Assembly: GCF_029543125.1 (NCBI RefSeq)
Contig: NZ_JARQWW010000001.1
Location: 434,001 to 498,000, forward strand
Direction: 5' to 3'
Source of the DNA: Caulobacter segnis
Lineage (GTDB): Bacteria; Pseudomonadota; Alphaproteobacteria; Caulobacterales; Caulobacteraceae
Length of the DNA: 64,000 nucleotides
The position numbers and the translations under genes are program-made. Every line of letters starts with the position of its first letter. Positions within the stretch are counted from its first letter, which is position 1. Below, in pieces: positions 1 through 9,652 of this stretch. Under the pieces are notes generated by a model. It saw only the letters and a program-made list of their open reading frames with translations. It made no database searches and was not told where the DNA came from.

Positions 1-293
1 GAATGGCAGTGAACCACGGCGCCGGCGTCGGGCCGCAGCTCGAGGATGGAATGGTGCATCCGCCACTCGCTGGACGGCCTGGCCTGCCCTTCGGGGATGT
101 TCCCCCCCGCATCGATGAAGACCATCTGCTCGGGGACCAACCGGTGAGGCGGCACGCCGCTGGGCGTGACCAGCACGCCTTCGCCCAGACGGGCGCTGAT
201 GTTGCCCGAGGTGCCGCGATTGAGGCCGCGGGCGTCCATGGCGAGCATCACCTCGACCATCTTCTCGCGCAGGGCCGCTTCAGTGGCGTCCAT
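1..293 (-). CDS. Class II aldolase/adducin family protein (partial, runs off the window)
   Basis: The N-terminal 97 codons of a class II (zinc-dependent) aldolase are visible; the gene continues past base 1. It reads with N-x-GTSGNIS near residue 25, the phosphate-binding region of fuculose- and rhamnulose-phosphate aldolases, then PSSEWRMH and a VVHCH motif whose histidines normally bind the metal. The family cleaves phosphorylated ketoses to dihydroxyacetone phosphate plus an aldehyde, or works as an epimerase or decarboxylase. The start ATG lies 4 bases after the stop of the sugar kinase upstream, so the two are co-transcribed, which fits a phosphorylate-then-cleave route for a sugar or sugar acid. 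The substrate cannot be read from the fragment. Confidence 0.85.
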   Translation of the reverse strand, partial: MDATEAALREKMVEVMLAMDARGLNRGTSGNISARLGEGVLVTPSGVPPHRLVPEQMVFIDAGGNIPEGQARPSSEWRMHHSILELRPDAGAVVHCH

Positions 294-297
294 CAGG

Positions 298-1236
298 TCA
301 GTCCTTCAAGGGCAGGTCATGCATGGCGCGCACGACCGTATCGAAGTCGCGCAAGGCTCCGAAGACCCCAAGGCCCTGGGCGACCAGGGCGGCGGCGGCC
401 ACGGCGAAGCGCGCGGCGTCCAGGGGCGTCATCGCCTCGGCCAGCCCCCGGATGAAGGCCGCGCAGAAGGCGTCGCCGCAGCTGGTGGTGTCCACGGGCC
501 GGATGTCGTGAGCGGAAATTCGGGTCGACACGCCGTCCAGATGGGCCACGACCCCGCGCGGCCCGTCCTTGATGAAGACGCCGCGCGGCCCGAGGCGAGA
601 CAACGCTTCGGCGGCGGCGGCGAGATCGTCCTGCCCGGTCAGGAAGCGGGCTTCCTCCGCGCTGGGCAGCAGGAAGTCCACATAGGGCGCCAGCTGCTCC
701 AGCTCCTGCAGCGCGGTGGGCTGCGGCGAGATCAGATCGAGGGTGACAAGGGCGCCACCCGCCTTGGCCGCCTTGAGCAGGCGCGCGCCTTCCCCGCCGT
801 CAAGCTTGGGGCCGCCGATGCCGCCATAGTGGACGAACCGGCTCTCGCCGGCAGCCTTGAGCGCCGCATCGTCGACTTCTGCGAAGAGGCCCGCGCCCAG
901 GGCGTGGAAGTTGGGGCGACGGCCCTGGCTGTCCACCGCCAGCACCGTGGTCGAGGTCGGAAAGCCGGGCAGGACCGCCAGATGATCGAGGGAGACATTC
1001 CCCTCACGCAGGCCCATCTGCACGCAGCGGCCGGTGAAATCATCGCCCACCGCGCCGAGCAGCGAGACCTCAAGCCCAAGGCGCGCAGCGATCAAGGCCG
1101 CCCCGGCCGCGGTGCCGGCCGGATTGACCGCGATGCCCTCGACGAGAACCGTCCCTTCCTTCTCAGGCAGGGCGTCTATGGCGCGCGCCGTCACGTCCAG
1201 CGTCGTCAGTCCCACGCACATCAGACTCTTGGTCAT
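298..1236 (-). CDS. PfkB-family carbohydrate kinase
   Basis: A 312-aa ribokinase/PfkB-fold sugar kinase, expected to phosphorylate a ketose or sugar acid with ATP in the cytoplasm. The N-terminal half has the NPAGTAAGAA substrate-binding segment and a GAVGDDFTG motif. The C-terminal signature DTTSCGDAFCAAFIRG contains the catalytic base Asp in the GxGD-like position. The ATG at 1236 follows a strong GGAGGAG ribosome-binding site, so an upstream in-frame ATG at 1290 is less likely. The class II aldolase follows after 4 bases. The opening (MCVGLTTLDVT) does not resemble 2-keto-3-deoxygluconate kinases, so a direct pectin role is not assumed. It is divergent from the aminotransferase. Confidence 0.88.
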   Translation of the reverse strand: MTKSLMCVGLTTLDVTARAIDALPEKEGTVLVEGIAVNPAGTAAGAALIAARLGLEVSLLGAVGDDFTGRCVQMGLREGNVSLDHLAVLPGFPTSTTVLAVDSQGRRPNFHALGAGLFAEVDDAALKAAGESRFVHYGGIGGPKLDGGEGARLLKAAKAGGALVTLDLISPQPTALQELEQLAPYVDFLLPSAEEARFLTGQDDLAAAAEALSRLGPRGVFIKDGPRGVVAHLDGVSTRISAHDIRPVDTTSCGDAFCAAFIRGLAEAMTPLDAARFAVAAAALVAQGLGVFGALRDFDTVVRAMHDLPLKD

Positions 1237-1314
1237 GCCATCTCCTCCCGCACGGCTTGATTCATAGCGCGACCGGTCTATGGTAGTCAAAGCTACTTTT
1301 CAGGAGATGCGGAC
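1237..1314. promoter_or_regulatory. Divergent promoter region of kinase/aldolase and aminotransferase
   Basis: A 78-base gap separates the two divergent genes and must hold both promoters. It contains the 8-base palindrome GACCGGTC at 1271-1278 and, next to it, GTAG-TCAAAG-CTAC, an imperfect inverted repeat. The ATTGG/CCAAT operator of the uronate locus is not present here. No regulator for this pair is visible nearby. Confidence 0.4.
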
Positions 1315-2601
1315 ATGGGCTGGACCAACAGCAAGGATCGGGCGCTGCGCGAGCGGGCCATGGCGGTGATCCCCAACGGCATGTACGGCCATCAGTCGGT
1401 CATGCTGCTGCCCGACGACTATCCCCAGTTCTTCAAGAGCGGCCACGGCGCACACCTGTGGGACGTGGACGGCAACCGCTACGTGGATTTCCTGTGCGGC
1501 TACGGACCGAACCTCTTCGGCTACGGACACGAGAGCATCGACGCCGCCTATGTGGCGCGCATGAAGGAGGGCGACACCCTCACCGGTCCGGGCGAGGCGA
1601 TGGTCGAGCTGGCTGAGGCCATGACACGACAGGTGGCGCACGCTGACTGGGCGATGTTCTGCAAGAACGGCACCGACGCCACGACCATGGCGCTGATGAC
1701 TGCGCGCAATCACACGCGCAAGAACACCATCGTCCTGGCCAAGGGCGCCTATCATGGCGCCGCGCCCTGGTGCACGCCTCTGAAGTTCGGGGTCGCCCCC
1801 TCCGACCGGGCCAACCAGATCTTCTACGAGTACAACGACGTGGAGAGCCTGGAGGCCGCCGTCCGCGCCGCAGGCAACGATCTGGCCGCCATTTTCGCTT
1901 CGCCGATCAAGCATGACACCTTTGTCGACCAGCAGGACCCGACCGTCGAATACGCCAAGCGCGCGCGTGAGCTGTGCGACGAGCATGGCGCCCTGCTGAT
2001 CGTCGATGATGTGCGGGCGGGCTTTCGCCTGGCGCGCGACTGCAGCTGGTCGCGCGTGGGCGTGCAGCCGGACCTGTCCACCTGGGGCAAGGCCATCGCC
2101 AACGGTCATCCGATCTCGGCCTTGCTGGGTTCGGACAAGGCCCGTTTCGCCGCGGCGATGATCTATGTGACCGGTTCGTTCTGGTTCTCCACCGCCCCCA
2201 TGGCGGCGGCCCTGGAGACGATGCGGCTGATCCGCGAGACCGACTATCTGGAACGCACCCGGGCGCTGGGCCTTCGCCTGCGCCAAGGCCTTGATGAGAC
2301 GGCGACGCGCCACGGCTTCGCCCTGCGCCAGACGGGGCCGGCCGAGCTGCCGCTGATCATGTTCGAGGACGACCCGGAACTGTCCAAGGGCTACTTCTGG
2401 AACGAGCAGCTGCTGAAGCGGGGCGTCTACTTCCACCCCTGGCACAACATGTTCATCTGCGCGGCCATGACGGAGGCCGACATCGATCTGGCCATCGAGG
2501 CCGGCGACGAGGCGTTCAAGCTGCTGAAGGCCGCCGGCCCGCTCGAGCCGGTCGCCAAGCTGCAGTTCCTGCATCAGGTGATGGCCGAACAGGAGGGCTG
2601 A
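1315..2601 (+). CDS. Class III PLP-dependent aminotransferase (glutamate-1-semialdehyde aminomutase-like)
   Basis: A 428-aa fold-type I aminotransferase. The PLP lysine lies in WGKAIANGHP near residue 260, preceded by the cofactor-binding aspartate in LIVDDVRAGFR. The fold and length match glutamate-1-semialdehyde 2,1-aminomutase and class III omega-transaminases. The lysine region differs from true HemL enzymes (GKIIGGGLP type), so I do not call it hemL. Being divergent from a PfkB kinase and a class II aldolase suggests a shared catabolic pathway, perhaps for an amino or keto sugar, but this is inference. The start codon follows CAGGAGATGCGGAC, a good ribosome-binding site. Confidence 0.82.
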   Translation: MGWTNSKDRALRERAMAVIPNGMYGHQSVMLLPDDYPQFFKSGHGAHLWDVDGNRYVDFLCGYGPNLFGYGHESIDAAYVARMKEGDTLTGPGEAMVELAEAMTRQVAHADWAMFCKNGTDATTMALMTARNHTRKNTIVLAKGAYHGAAPWCTPLKFGVAPSDRANQIFYEYNDVESLEAAVRAAGNDLAAIFASPIKHDTFVDQQDPTVEYAKRARELCDEHGALLIVDDVRAGFRLARDCSWSRVGVQPDLSTWGKAIANGHPISALLGSDKARFAAAMIYVTGSFWFSTAPMAAALETMRLIRETDYLERTRALGLRLRQGLDETATRHGFALRQTGPAELPLIMFEDDPELSKGYFWNEQLLKRGVYFHPWHNMFICAAMTEADIDLAIEAGDEAFKLLKAAGPLEPVAKLQFLHQVMAEQEG

Positions 2602-2653
2602 GCGCTCGGTCCGCCGCCTGTGCCGGGAGCGGCCGGCTCGGGCGCTTAAGCCG

Positions 2654-4282
<1,629 letters not shown>

Positions 4283-4360
4283 GGGGCGGTCTGCTAACGC
4301 GGGAGCGAGCAGAACGCCACCCTTGCAGTCACGCCAATCCCGACCTCGGCTCCGGATCGG

Positions 4361-5113
4361 CTAGATCGCAGCCCGACGCTGAACATCCGCTCGGCGGGCC
4401 TGAACCTCCATCCGCGCCCTGTCGATGGCTTCCATCTCGGTGGCTTGCAGCAGATCCTCGATCACCCTGTCCAGGTGGGCGCGCATGGCCGCCCGCGCCG
4501 CCGCCGCGTCGCGATCGCGGAGCGCGGCAAGAATGGTGTGGTGATCGTCGATGGCCGGACGGGATCCGGCCTTGCGGGCCCTGGCCAGCATGGTGGCGCA
4601 CAGCGGCGACTTGTAGCGCCAGTCCCAGAGGGTCTCGACCATCAAGGTGATGGCGGCGTTGCGCGTCGTGGCGGCGATCTTGACGTGGAAAGCCCTGTCG
4701 GCGTGTTCTCCGGCGACGTCGCCCCGGTTTTCCTGGACCATCTTGGCGATGATCGCCTCAAGCTCGCGGGCGTCATCCTCGGTCATGTTCACCGCCGCCA
4801 AGGCGCAGGCTTCGCCCTCGAACATCCGCCGCGCCTCCGTCAGCTCGAAGGCCCCGATATCGAGCTCCATGGGCACTTCGGTCTGCTCGGGCGCCTGCAG
4901 CACCCAGACCCCGGAGCCATGACGCGTCTCGACCACGCCGCGAATTTCAAGGGCGATCATGGCCTCGCGGATCGTAGGCCGGCTGACACTGAGCCATTCG
5001 GCGAGATCCCGTTCCGACGGAAGCCGCGCGCCGGGCTTGTAACGCTCCTCGCGGATGGCCTGGGTGATGCGTTCAGCAACCTGCTGGTAGAGCTTTTGGG
5101 CGGTCTGACTCAT
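4361..5113 (-). CDS. GntR-family transcriptional regulator, FadR/UxuR type (FCD domain)
   Basis: 250 aa. An N-terminal winged helix (about residues 5-75) contains LPSERDLAE and the recognition helix VSRPTIREAMIALEI, followed by the wing HGSGVWV. The C-terminal FCD ligand domain (about 95-225) contains the conserved helices with AFHVKIA and DDHHTIL. FadR-subfamily relatives sense hexuronates or their catabolic intermediates. It is divergent from a TonB receptor, and an ATTGG(N5)CCAAT-type site lies between them at 5195-5208, so it probably controls both itself and the receptor. It is clearly paralogous to the regulator at 17400-18164, with an identical recognition helix. Confidence 0.92.
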   Translation of the reverse strand: MSQTAQKLYQQVAERITQAIREERYKPGARLPSERDLAEWLSVSRPTIREAMIALEIRGVVETRHGSGVWVLQAPEQTEVPMELDIGAFELTEARRMFEGEACALAAVNMTEDDARELEAIIAKMVQENRGDVAGEHADRAFHVKIAATTRNAAITLMVETLWDWRYKSPLCATMLARARKAGSRPAIDDHHTILAALRDRDAAAARAAMRAHLDRVIEDLLQATEMEAIDRARMEVQARRADVQRRAAI

Positions 5114-5194
5114 GTCACGCCACCCGTTCGGCCATCGCCGTCCGCACCATCACAGCCTCCCCTTGTTCAGACATTGATGGGTGCGTGCAAGCAA

Positions 5195-5208
5195 ATTGGT
5201 CAAGCCAT
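5195..5208. promoter_or_regulatory. Predicted FadR-type uronate operator, site A
   Basis: ATTGGTCAAGCCAT, an imperfect inverted repeat of the ATTGG-N5-CCAAT element that recurs at 12097, 12129, 16107, 16128, 17346, 17376 and 18298. It lies 81 bases upstream of the minus-strand regulator start and about 205 bases upstream of the TonB receptor start. The TGGTC...GACCA-like half sites fit the known preference of FadR/UxuR proteins. Confidence 0.65.
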
Positions 5209-5343
5209 TAGCGAAAAATCCGCTGACCAGAACAGGCCTTGCACAGCAGGAGAACCACACTTAGCCCTTTGGTTTCTCTAGACTTTCCCACCTTCAAGCC
5301 TTCACTCGCCGTAATATTTAGGAAACCGGTGGCAATACCAATC

Positions 5344-5374
5344 TTGACGGATAACGCAGATTGGCCTGATAACT
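5344..5374 (+). promoter_or_regulatory. Possible promoter of the TonB receptor with an overlapping operator half site
   Basis: TTGACG at 5344-5349, a 17-base spacer and TGATAA at 5367-5372 resemble a sigma-70 promoter. TTGGCCTGATAACTT at 5361-5375 keeps one arm of the shared operator (TTGGCCTGA) and overlaps the -10 box, which would suit repression. The receptor ATG is about 40 bases downstream. Confidence 0.45.
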
Positions 5375-5412
5375 TCCTGACAGACGCCGACAGCGCGTCA
5401 GGGAGGGATACG

Positions 5413-8400
5413 ATGAGAACTGCTGATCGCGGGGCGCTGCGCGCCGCGCTCCTGGCGTCCTGCGCCATGATGGCCGCCGCACCGGCCTTCGCTCAGACCT
5501 CGGCGCCCGAAGCGGCGGCCGATGACGCGGTCGAAGAAGTGGTGGTCACCGGCTTTCGCGCCGCCTACACCAACGCCATCGCCACCAAGCGCGACACCCT
5601 GCAGATCTCCGACGGCATCTCGGCCGACGGCATGGGCCGCTTTCCTGACCTGAACGTGGGTGAAGCCGTCCAACGCATTCCCGGCATCCAGATCAACCGC
5701 GAAGCCGACAGCCGCAACGCCACCATCTCTCTGCGCGGACTGCCGGGCACCTTCGCCCGCACCACCTTGAACGGCGGCGCCTTCGCTGATCCGATCCTCA
5801 ACGGCTCCACGCCGCTGGGCGCCTTCAACTCCGATATCTTCACCGCCATCAACGTGATCAAGTCGCCGACGGCGGCGGACCTGGCGGGCGGTCTGTCGGG
5901 CAATGTGGACCTGCGCATCGCGCCGGCGCTTGGCCGCAAGGACGGCGGCTTCGCCAAGGCCTCCTACGAGTACAACGAGCTCGGGGACCTGGGCAGCCCG
6001 CTGGGCACCATCGGCTACAACAAGCATCTCACCGACGACTTCGCGGTGTTCGGCGTCCTGGCCTACAAGCAGGAGAAGTTCCGCCGCGACTCCATCACGG
6101 TGAACTCCTGGGCCAACCGCCTGGGCTCGATCCAGGTCGGCAACCAGGCCGTCCCCGGCCAGAACCCCGTCTATGACGCCCTGATCGCCCAGAACCCGGG
6201 CGGCGTCTATTATCCGAGCCAGACCCGCCAGCTGGTGAAGTTCAACCGCGGCGACACCTGGTCCGGCGCCACCGGCTTCGAATGGCGGATGAACGAGTAC
6301 TGGAAGATCGGCGCCAACGGCTTCTTCACCAAGCGCAAGCTGGATGAAGCCACCAACCACCTGCTCTACATCGACGCGACCGCCGGCCAGAACACCAACA
6401 CCGCCCTCAGCGCCACATCGGCCGTGGCGCGGATCAGCAATCTGGGCACGCCCTACATCGTCAAGACGCCGAACGGCGACCGCGCCTACATCAACTCGTT
6501 CTCGGCCGAGAACATCAACACCTTCGACTCCATCCGATCGGAGCCGGCGGAGAACTCGACCTGGGCCATCAACCCGACCGTCGAGTTCGACAACGACGAA
6601 TGGAAGGCCACCGCCAACCTGACGATCTCGCGCGCCAAGGCCCGCGCCGACCAGATCGAATTCGACATCGTCCAGAACCCGTACCGCAACCTCGGCCCGG
6701 CGGGCCTGAACGGCATCACCACCTCGGTGGCCCTGGGCGGCACGGACCTGTCCAACTATACGGCGGTCCTGAACACGCCCAAGGCGACCCACATCCCGAC
6801 GGGCGGCTACACGATCCCGGCCACACCCAACGCCGCCACCCAGGCCGGCGCCCAGATGCCGGGCCAGGCGGCGGGCACTCCGGGCGACCGTTTCGGGGTC
6901 ACCGGCACCAACGGCATGGCCAAGAACGAACTGGACTCCTTCCAGCTCGACCTGGTCCGCAGCTTCTCTGAAGACGGTCTTCTCACCGCCCTGAAGTTCG
7001 GCGGCCGCGCGGAACGCCGCGAGTTCACCTCTTCGGGCTCACGCAACACGTCGCTGGGTTCGCAGACCCAGAACATCACGCCGGCCATGGCCCAGCAGCT
7101 GGCTTACGCTCGTGACTTCTTCGGCGGCAAGGCGAACGGCGCCACGTCCAACTGGATGGGCGTGGACGTGAACCAGATCCTGTCGGTGGTCACGCCGATC
7201 AACACCAATCCGCGCAGCGCCGCCAACCCCAACGGCCTGCCCGACCAGTTCGCGATCAACGCTCCGGGCGTGTTCCTGACGCCCTACGGCTTCATCAACA
7301 ACTACTGGGACGGCAACTATTGGAACAACAACTTCACCAACGCCGCCGACATCTATGCGGCCTATGCGATGGCGGAGTTCAAGACCGACCTGCTCAGCAT
7401 TCCCGTGCGGGGCGCCTTGGGCCTGCGCTACGAGTACACCCAAAACGACATCACGGCGCTGAACTGCATCAACTGCTCGGCGGCCACCTCCGTGGTGGCC
7501 GGTCCGGTCAACCACTCGCTGACCACCACCAAGACCGAGGAGACCTACGACTACTGGCTGCCGTCCCTGGTGCTGGCCGCCGACCTGCGCGAGGACCTTG
7601 TCCTGCGTTTTGCGGCCTACTCCACCTATGTGCGCCCGCAGCCGCGCGACATCGTGCCGACCAGCTTCGTCCAGGAGCCGATCAACCTGACGCCGCCGGT
7701 CGACCCGGTCTACACCGTGACCATCGGCGCCACGGGCCTGAAGCCCTACACGTCCGACAGCTTCGACCTGTCGCTGGAATGGTACAACCGCCCCGGCGGC
7801 CTGATCGCCATCGCCGCCTACCGCAAGGAGATCAGCGGCTATATCGGCCCGATCACCGACCCGGCTCAGCTGTGCCCGGCCAACGGCGTCATCCCGGGCC
7901 TGAACGTGAACCTCGGGACCCTGTCGATCGACAATTCCGCCGGCACCCCGCGCTGCATCAGCTCGAACCAGTTCGTCGGCGCCGGCGGCGTCCTGCGCAA
8001 CGCCCAGGTCAACGTCTCCGGCCAGACCAACCAGAACGACATGACCGTCACCGGCGTGGAGTTCAACATCCAGCAGAACCTCGACTTCCTGCCGGGCTTC
8101 TGGCGCAACTTCGGCGGCGCGTTCAACTACTCCTGGACCAACATCGACGGGAAGGATCAGGCGGGGCGCGACATCACCCTGCCCAGCGTTTCGAAGAACA
8201 ACATCAACCTGATCGGCTACTATGAAGCCGACAAGTTCGGCATCCGTCTCGTCTACAACTGGCGTGACAAGTACGACCTGGCGGCCGGCAACTCCTTCGT
8301 CGGCGACGCGCGCACGGTGAAGGCCCGCAGCCAGCTGGACGCCTCGGCCTCGTACAAGCTGACCGAGCGCCTGACAGTTTCGGCGGACGCCTTCAACCTG

Positions 8401-8502
8401 ACCGACGCGACCCGCTCCGAATACGAGAACGACCCGATGCTGCCGCGCCGGATCGACTACGACGGACGCACCTATCAGGTGACCCTGCGGGCCACCTTCT
8501 AA
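5413..8502 (+). CDS. TonB-dependent outer-membrane receptor (uronate polymer locus)
   Basis: 1029 aa. A signal peptide ends near AFA-QTSA (about residue 28) and is followed by a TonB box region EEVVVTGF. The plug domain has LNVGEAVQRIPGIQI and the ISLRGLPG motif, and a long beta-barrel ends in the aromatic residue of VTLRATF, as required for outer-membrane insertion. It should import oligosaccharides using the proton motive force through TonB-ExbBD. The ATG chosen follows GGGAGGG; the frame is open further upstream but has no signal peptide there. The receptor heads a cluster of carbohydrate-active enzymes and is divergent from the FadR-type regulator, so the ligand is probably a uronic-acid oligomer (inference). 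Confidence 0.93.
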   Translation: MRTADRGALRAALLASCAMMAAAPAFAQTSAPEAAADDAVEEVVVTGFRAAYTNAIATKRDTLQISDGISADGMGRFPDLNVGEAVQRIPGIQINREADSRNATISLRGLPGTFARTTLNGGAFADPILNGSTPLGAFNSDIFTAINVIKSPTAADLAGGLSGNVDLRIAPALGRKDGGFAKASYEYNELGDLGSPLGTIGYNKHLTDDFAVFGVLAYKQEKFRRDSITVNSWANRLGSIQVGNQAVPGQNPVYDALIAQNPGGVYYPSQTRQLVKFNRGDTWSGATGFEWRMNEYWKIGANGFFTKRKLDEATNHLLYIDATAGQNTNTALSATSAVARISNLGTPYIVKTPNGDRAYINSFSAENINTFDSIRSEPAENSTWAINPTVEFDNDEWKATANLTISRAKARADQIEFDIVQNPYRNLGPAGLNGITTSVALGGTDLSNYTAVLNTPKATHIPTGGYTIPATPNAATQAGAQMPGQAAGTPGDRFGVTGTNGMAKNELDSFQLDLVRSFSEDGLLTALKFGGRAERREFTSSGSRNTSLGSQTQNITPAMAQQLAYARDFFGGKANGATSNWMGVDVNQILSVVTPINTNPRSAANPNGLPDQFAINAPGVFLTPYGFINNYWDGNYWNNNFTNAADIYAAYAMAEFKTDLLSIPVRGALGLRYEYTQNDITALNCINCSAATSVVAGPVNHSLTTTKTEETYDYWLPSLVLAADLREDLVLRFAAYSTYVRPQPRDIVPTSFVQEPINLTPPVDPVYTVTIGATGLKPYTSDSFDLSLEWYNRPGGLIAIAAYRKEISGYIGPITDPAQLCPANGVIPGLNVNLGTLSIDNSAGTPRCISSNQFVGAGGVLRNAQVNVSGQTNQNDMTVTGVEFNIQQNLDFLPGFWRNFGGAFNYSWTNIDGKDQAGRDITLPSVSKNNINLIGYYEADKFGIRLVYNWRDKYDLAAGNSFVGDARTVKARSQLDASASYKLTERLTVSADAFNLTDATRSEYENDPMLPRRIDYDGRTYQVTLRATF

Positions 8503-8514
8503 AGACCCTTCCTC

Positions 8515-8554
8515 GCGGCCGGGCTCCTTCGCGGAACCCGGCCGCTCTCTTTTT
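8515..8554 (+). terminator. Intrinsic terminator-like hairpin between receptor and lyase
   Basis: GCGGCCGGG (8515-8523) pairs with CCCGGCCGC (8537-8545) as a 9-bp GC stem with a 13-base loop, followed by TCTCTTTTT. It lies 12 bases after the receptor stop and 15 bases before the next ATG. It may end most transcripts while allowing some read-through into the downstream enzymes. Confidence 0.75.
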
Positions 8555-8569
8555 GCGAGGAGCCCGACA

Positions 8570-9634
8570 ATGCGGACGACGCTGATCTGCGCAGCCCTGC
8601 TGACCACCCTGACCGCCGCGCCGGCCCTCGCCGCCGGCGGTTTCGCCATCTGCGCGCCAGCCAAGGCGCCCCTCAGCCAAACCACCCCCGCCGTTCAGGC
8701 GGCCATGGAACGCGCGCGCGCCAACCTCGCCCGGCCGCCCGCGCCGCTTGCGCGCCTGCACACCGAGGGCACCCTGCCCGGCCACGGCATCCGCGACATC
8801 AGCATCAAGGCCAAGGCCGACCACCCCATCACGCTGGACTTCGCCCTGGCATGGCGGGTGACCGGCGACCGCGCCTATCTCGACCAGGCCGGCCGGTATC
8901 TGAGCGCTTGGGCCGACATCTACGAGATGTCGTTCAACCCCATCGACGAGACCGGTTTCGACGCTCTGATCCTGTCCTATGACCTGACCAAGGCTGACCT
9001 TCCGACGGCGACCCGCACCCAGATGGACGCCTTCTGGCGACGCATGGCCGTCGGTTATCTGGACGCCATGGACGCGGGTCCGAAGAACGCTCACACCAAT
9101 TGGCAGAGCCATCGCATCAAGCTGGCGTCGATGAGCGCCTTCGCCACCGGCGACGCCGCACTGATCGCTCGCGCTCGCAAGGCTTACGAGGCTCAGGTGG
9201 CGGCCAACCTGAACACGGACGGCACGACGTTCGATTTCCACGAACGCGACGCCCTGCACTACGTCACCTACAACTTCGATCCGTTGCTGATGGCGAACCT
9301 TGCCGCCAAGGCCAATGGCCAGGACTGGTTCAGCTACAAGGCGCAGAGCGGTTCGAGCCTGCCCCGGTCGCTCGACTGGTTCGCCGCCTATGCGCGCGGC
9401 GACAAGACCCATATCGAGTTCGCCAACTCCAAGATCCAGTTCGACCGTGACCGCGCCGCGTCAGGTCAGTCGGAATACGCGCCTCACCCCTGGAAGCCGT
9501 CCGCGGCGGTGAACACCTTCGCCTACGCAGCGGCGCTGAGTCCCGAATACGCCGCGCTCAGCCGCAGGCTTTCGGAGCAGTACTCGCGCCCGGCGCCGGC
9601 CTGGATGTCGGTCTGCCTGCCATCCAAGCCCTAA
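8570..9634 (+). CDS. Alginate-lyase-family polysaccharide lyase (secreted)
   Basis: 354 aa with a signal peptide ending around ALA-AGG (residue 22). The mature protein has the alpha/alpha-barrel signature of the Alginate_lyase family (PF05426): NAHTNWQSHRIKL near residue 178, with the Asn and His usual in catalysis, and FHERDALHYVTYNFDPLL near residue 222, with the expected His and Tyr pair. Such enzymes cut uronic-acid polymers by beta-elimination; relatives are PL5 alginate lyases and the PL38-type glucuronan or alginate lyases. Mannonate dehydratase and GH105 in the same locus favour a glucuronate-containing substrate over alginate, but the family alone cannot decide. It probably works in the periplasm. 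Confidence 0.82.
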   Translation: MRTTLICAALLTTLTAAPALAAGGFAICAPAKAPLSQTTPAVQAAMERARANLARPPAPLARLHTEGTLPGHGIRDISIKAKADHPITLDFALAWRVTGDRAYLDQAGRYLSAWADIYEMSFNPIDETGFDALILSYDLTKADLPTATRTQMDAFWRRMAVGYLDAMDAGPKNAHTNWQSHRIKLASMSAFATGDAALIARARKAYEAQVAANLNTDGTTFDFHERDALHYVTYNFDPLLMANLAAKANGQDWFSYKAQSGSSLPRSLDWFAAYARGDKTHIEFANSKIQFDRDRAASGQSEYAPHPWKPSAAVNTFAYAAALSPEYAALSRRLSEQYSRPAPAWMSVCLPSKP

Positions 9635-9652
9635 GCGTCTGTCCGGAGTGAA

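Noticed and set aside
298..1236. Calling the PfkB kinase 2-keto-3-deoxygluconate kinase because uronate genes are near
   Set aside because: N-terminal motif differs from KdgK, there is no shared operator, and it is paired with a class II aldolase rather than KDPG aldolase.
1315..2601. Calling the aminotransferase hemL
   Set aside because: The PLP-lysine motif and context differ from glutamate-1-semialdehyde aminomutase of heme synthesis.
7039..8685. 548-codon minus-strand frame under the TonB receptor
   Set aside because: Val/Gly/Arg-rich shadow with no domain; the receptor frame is clearly real.
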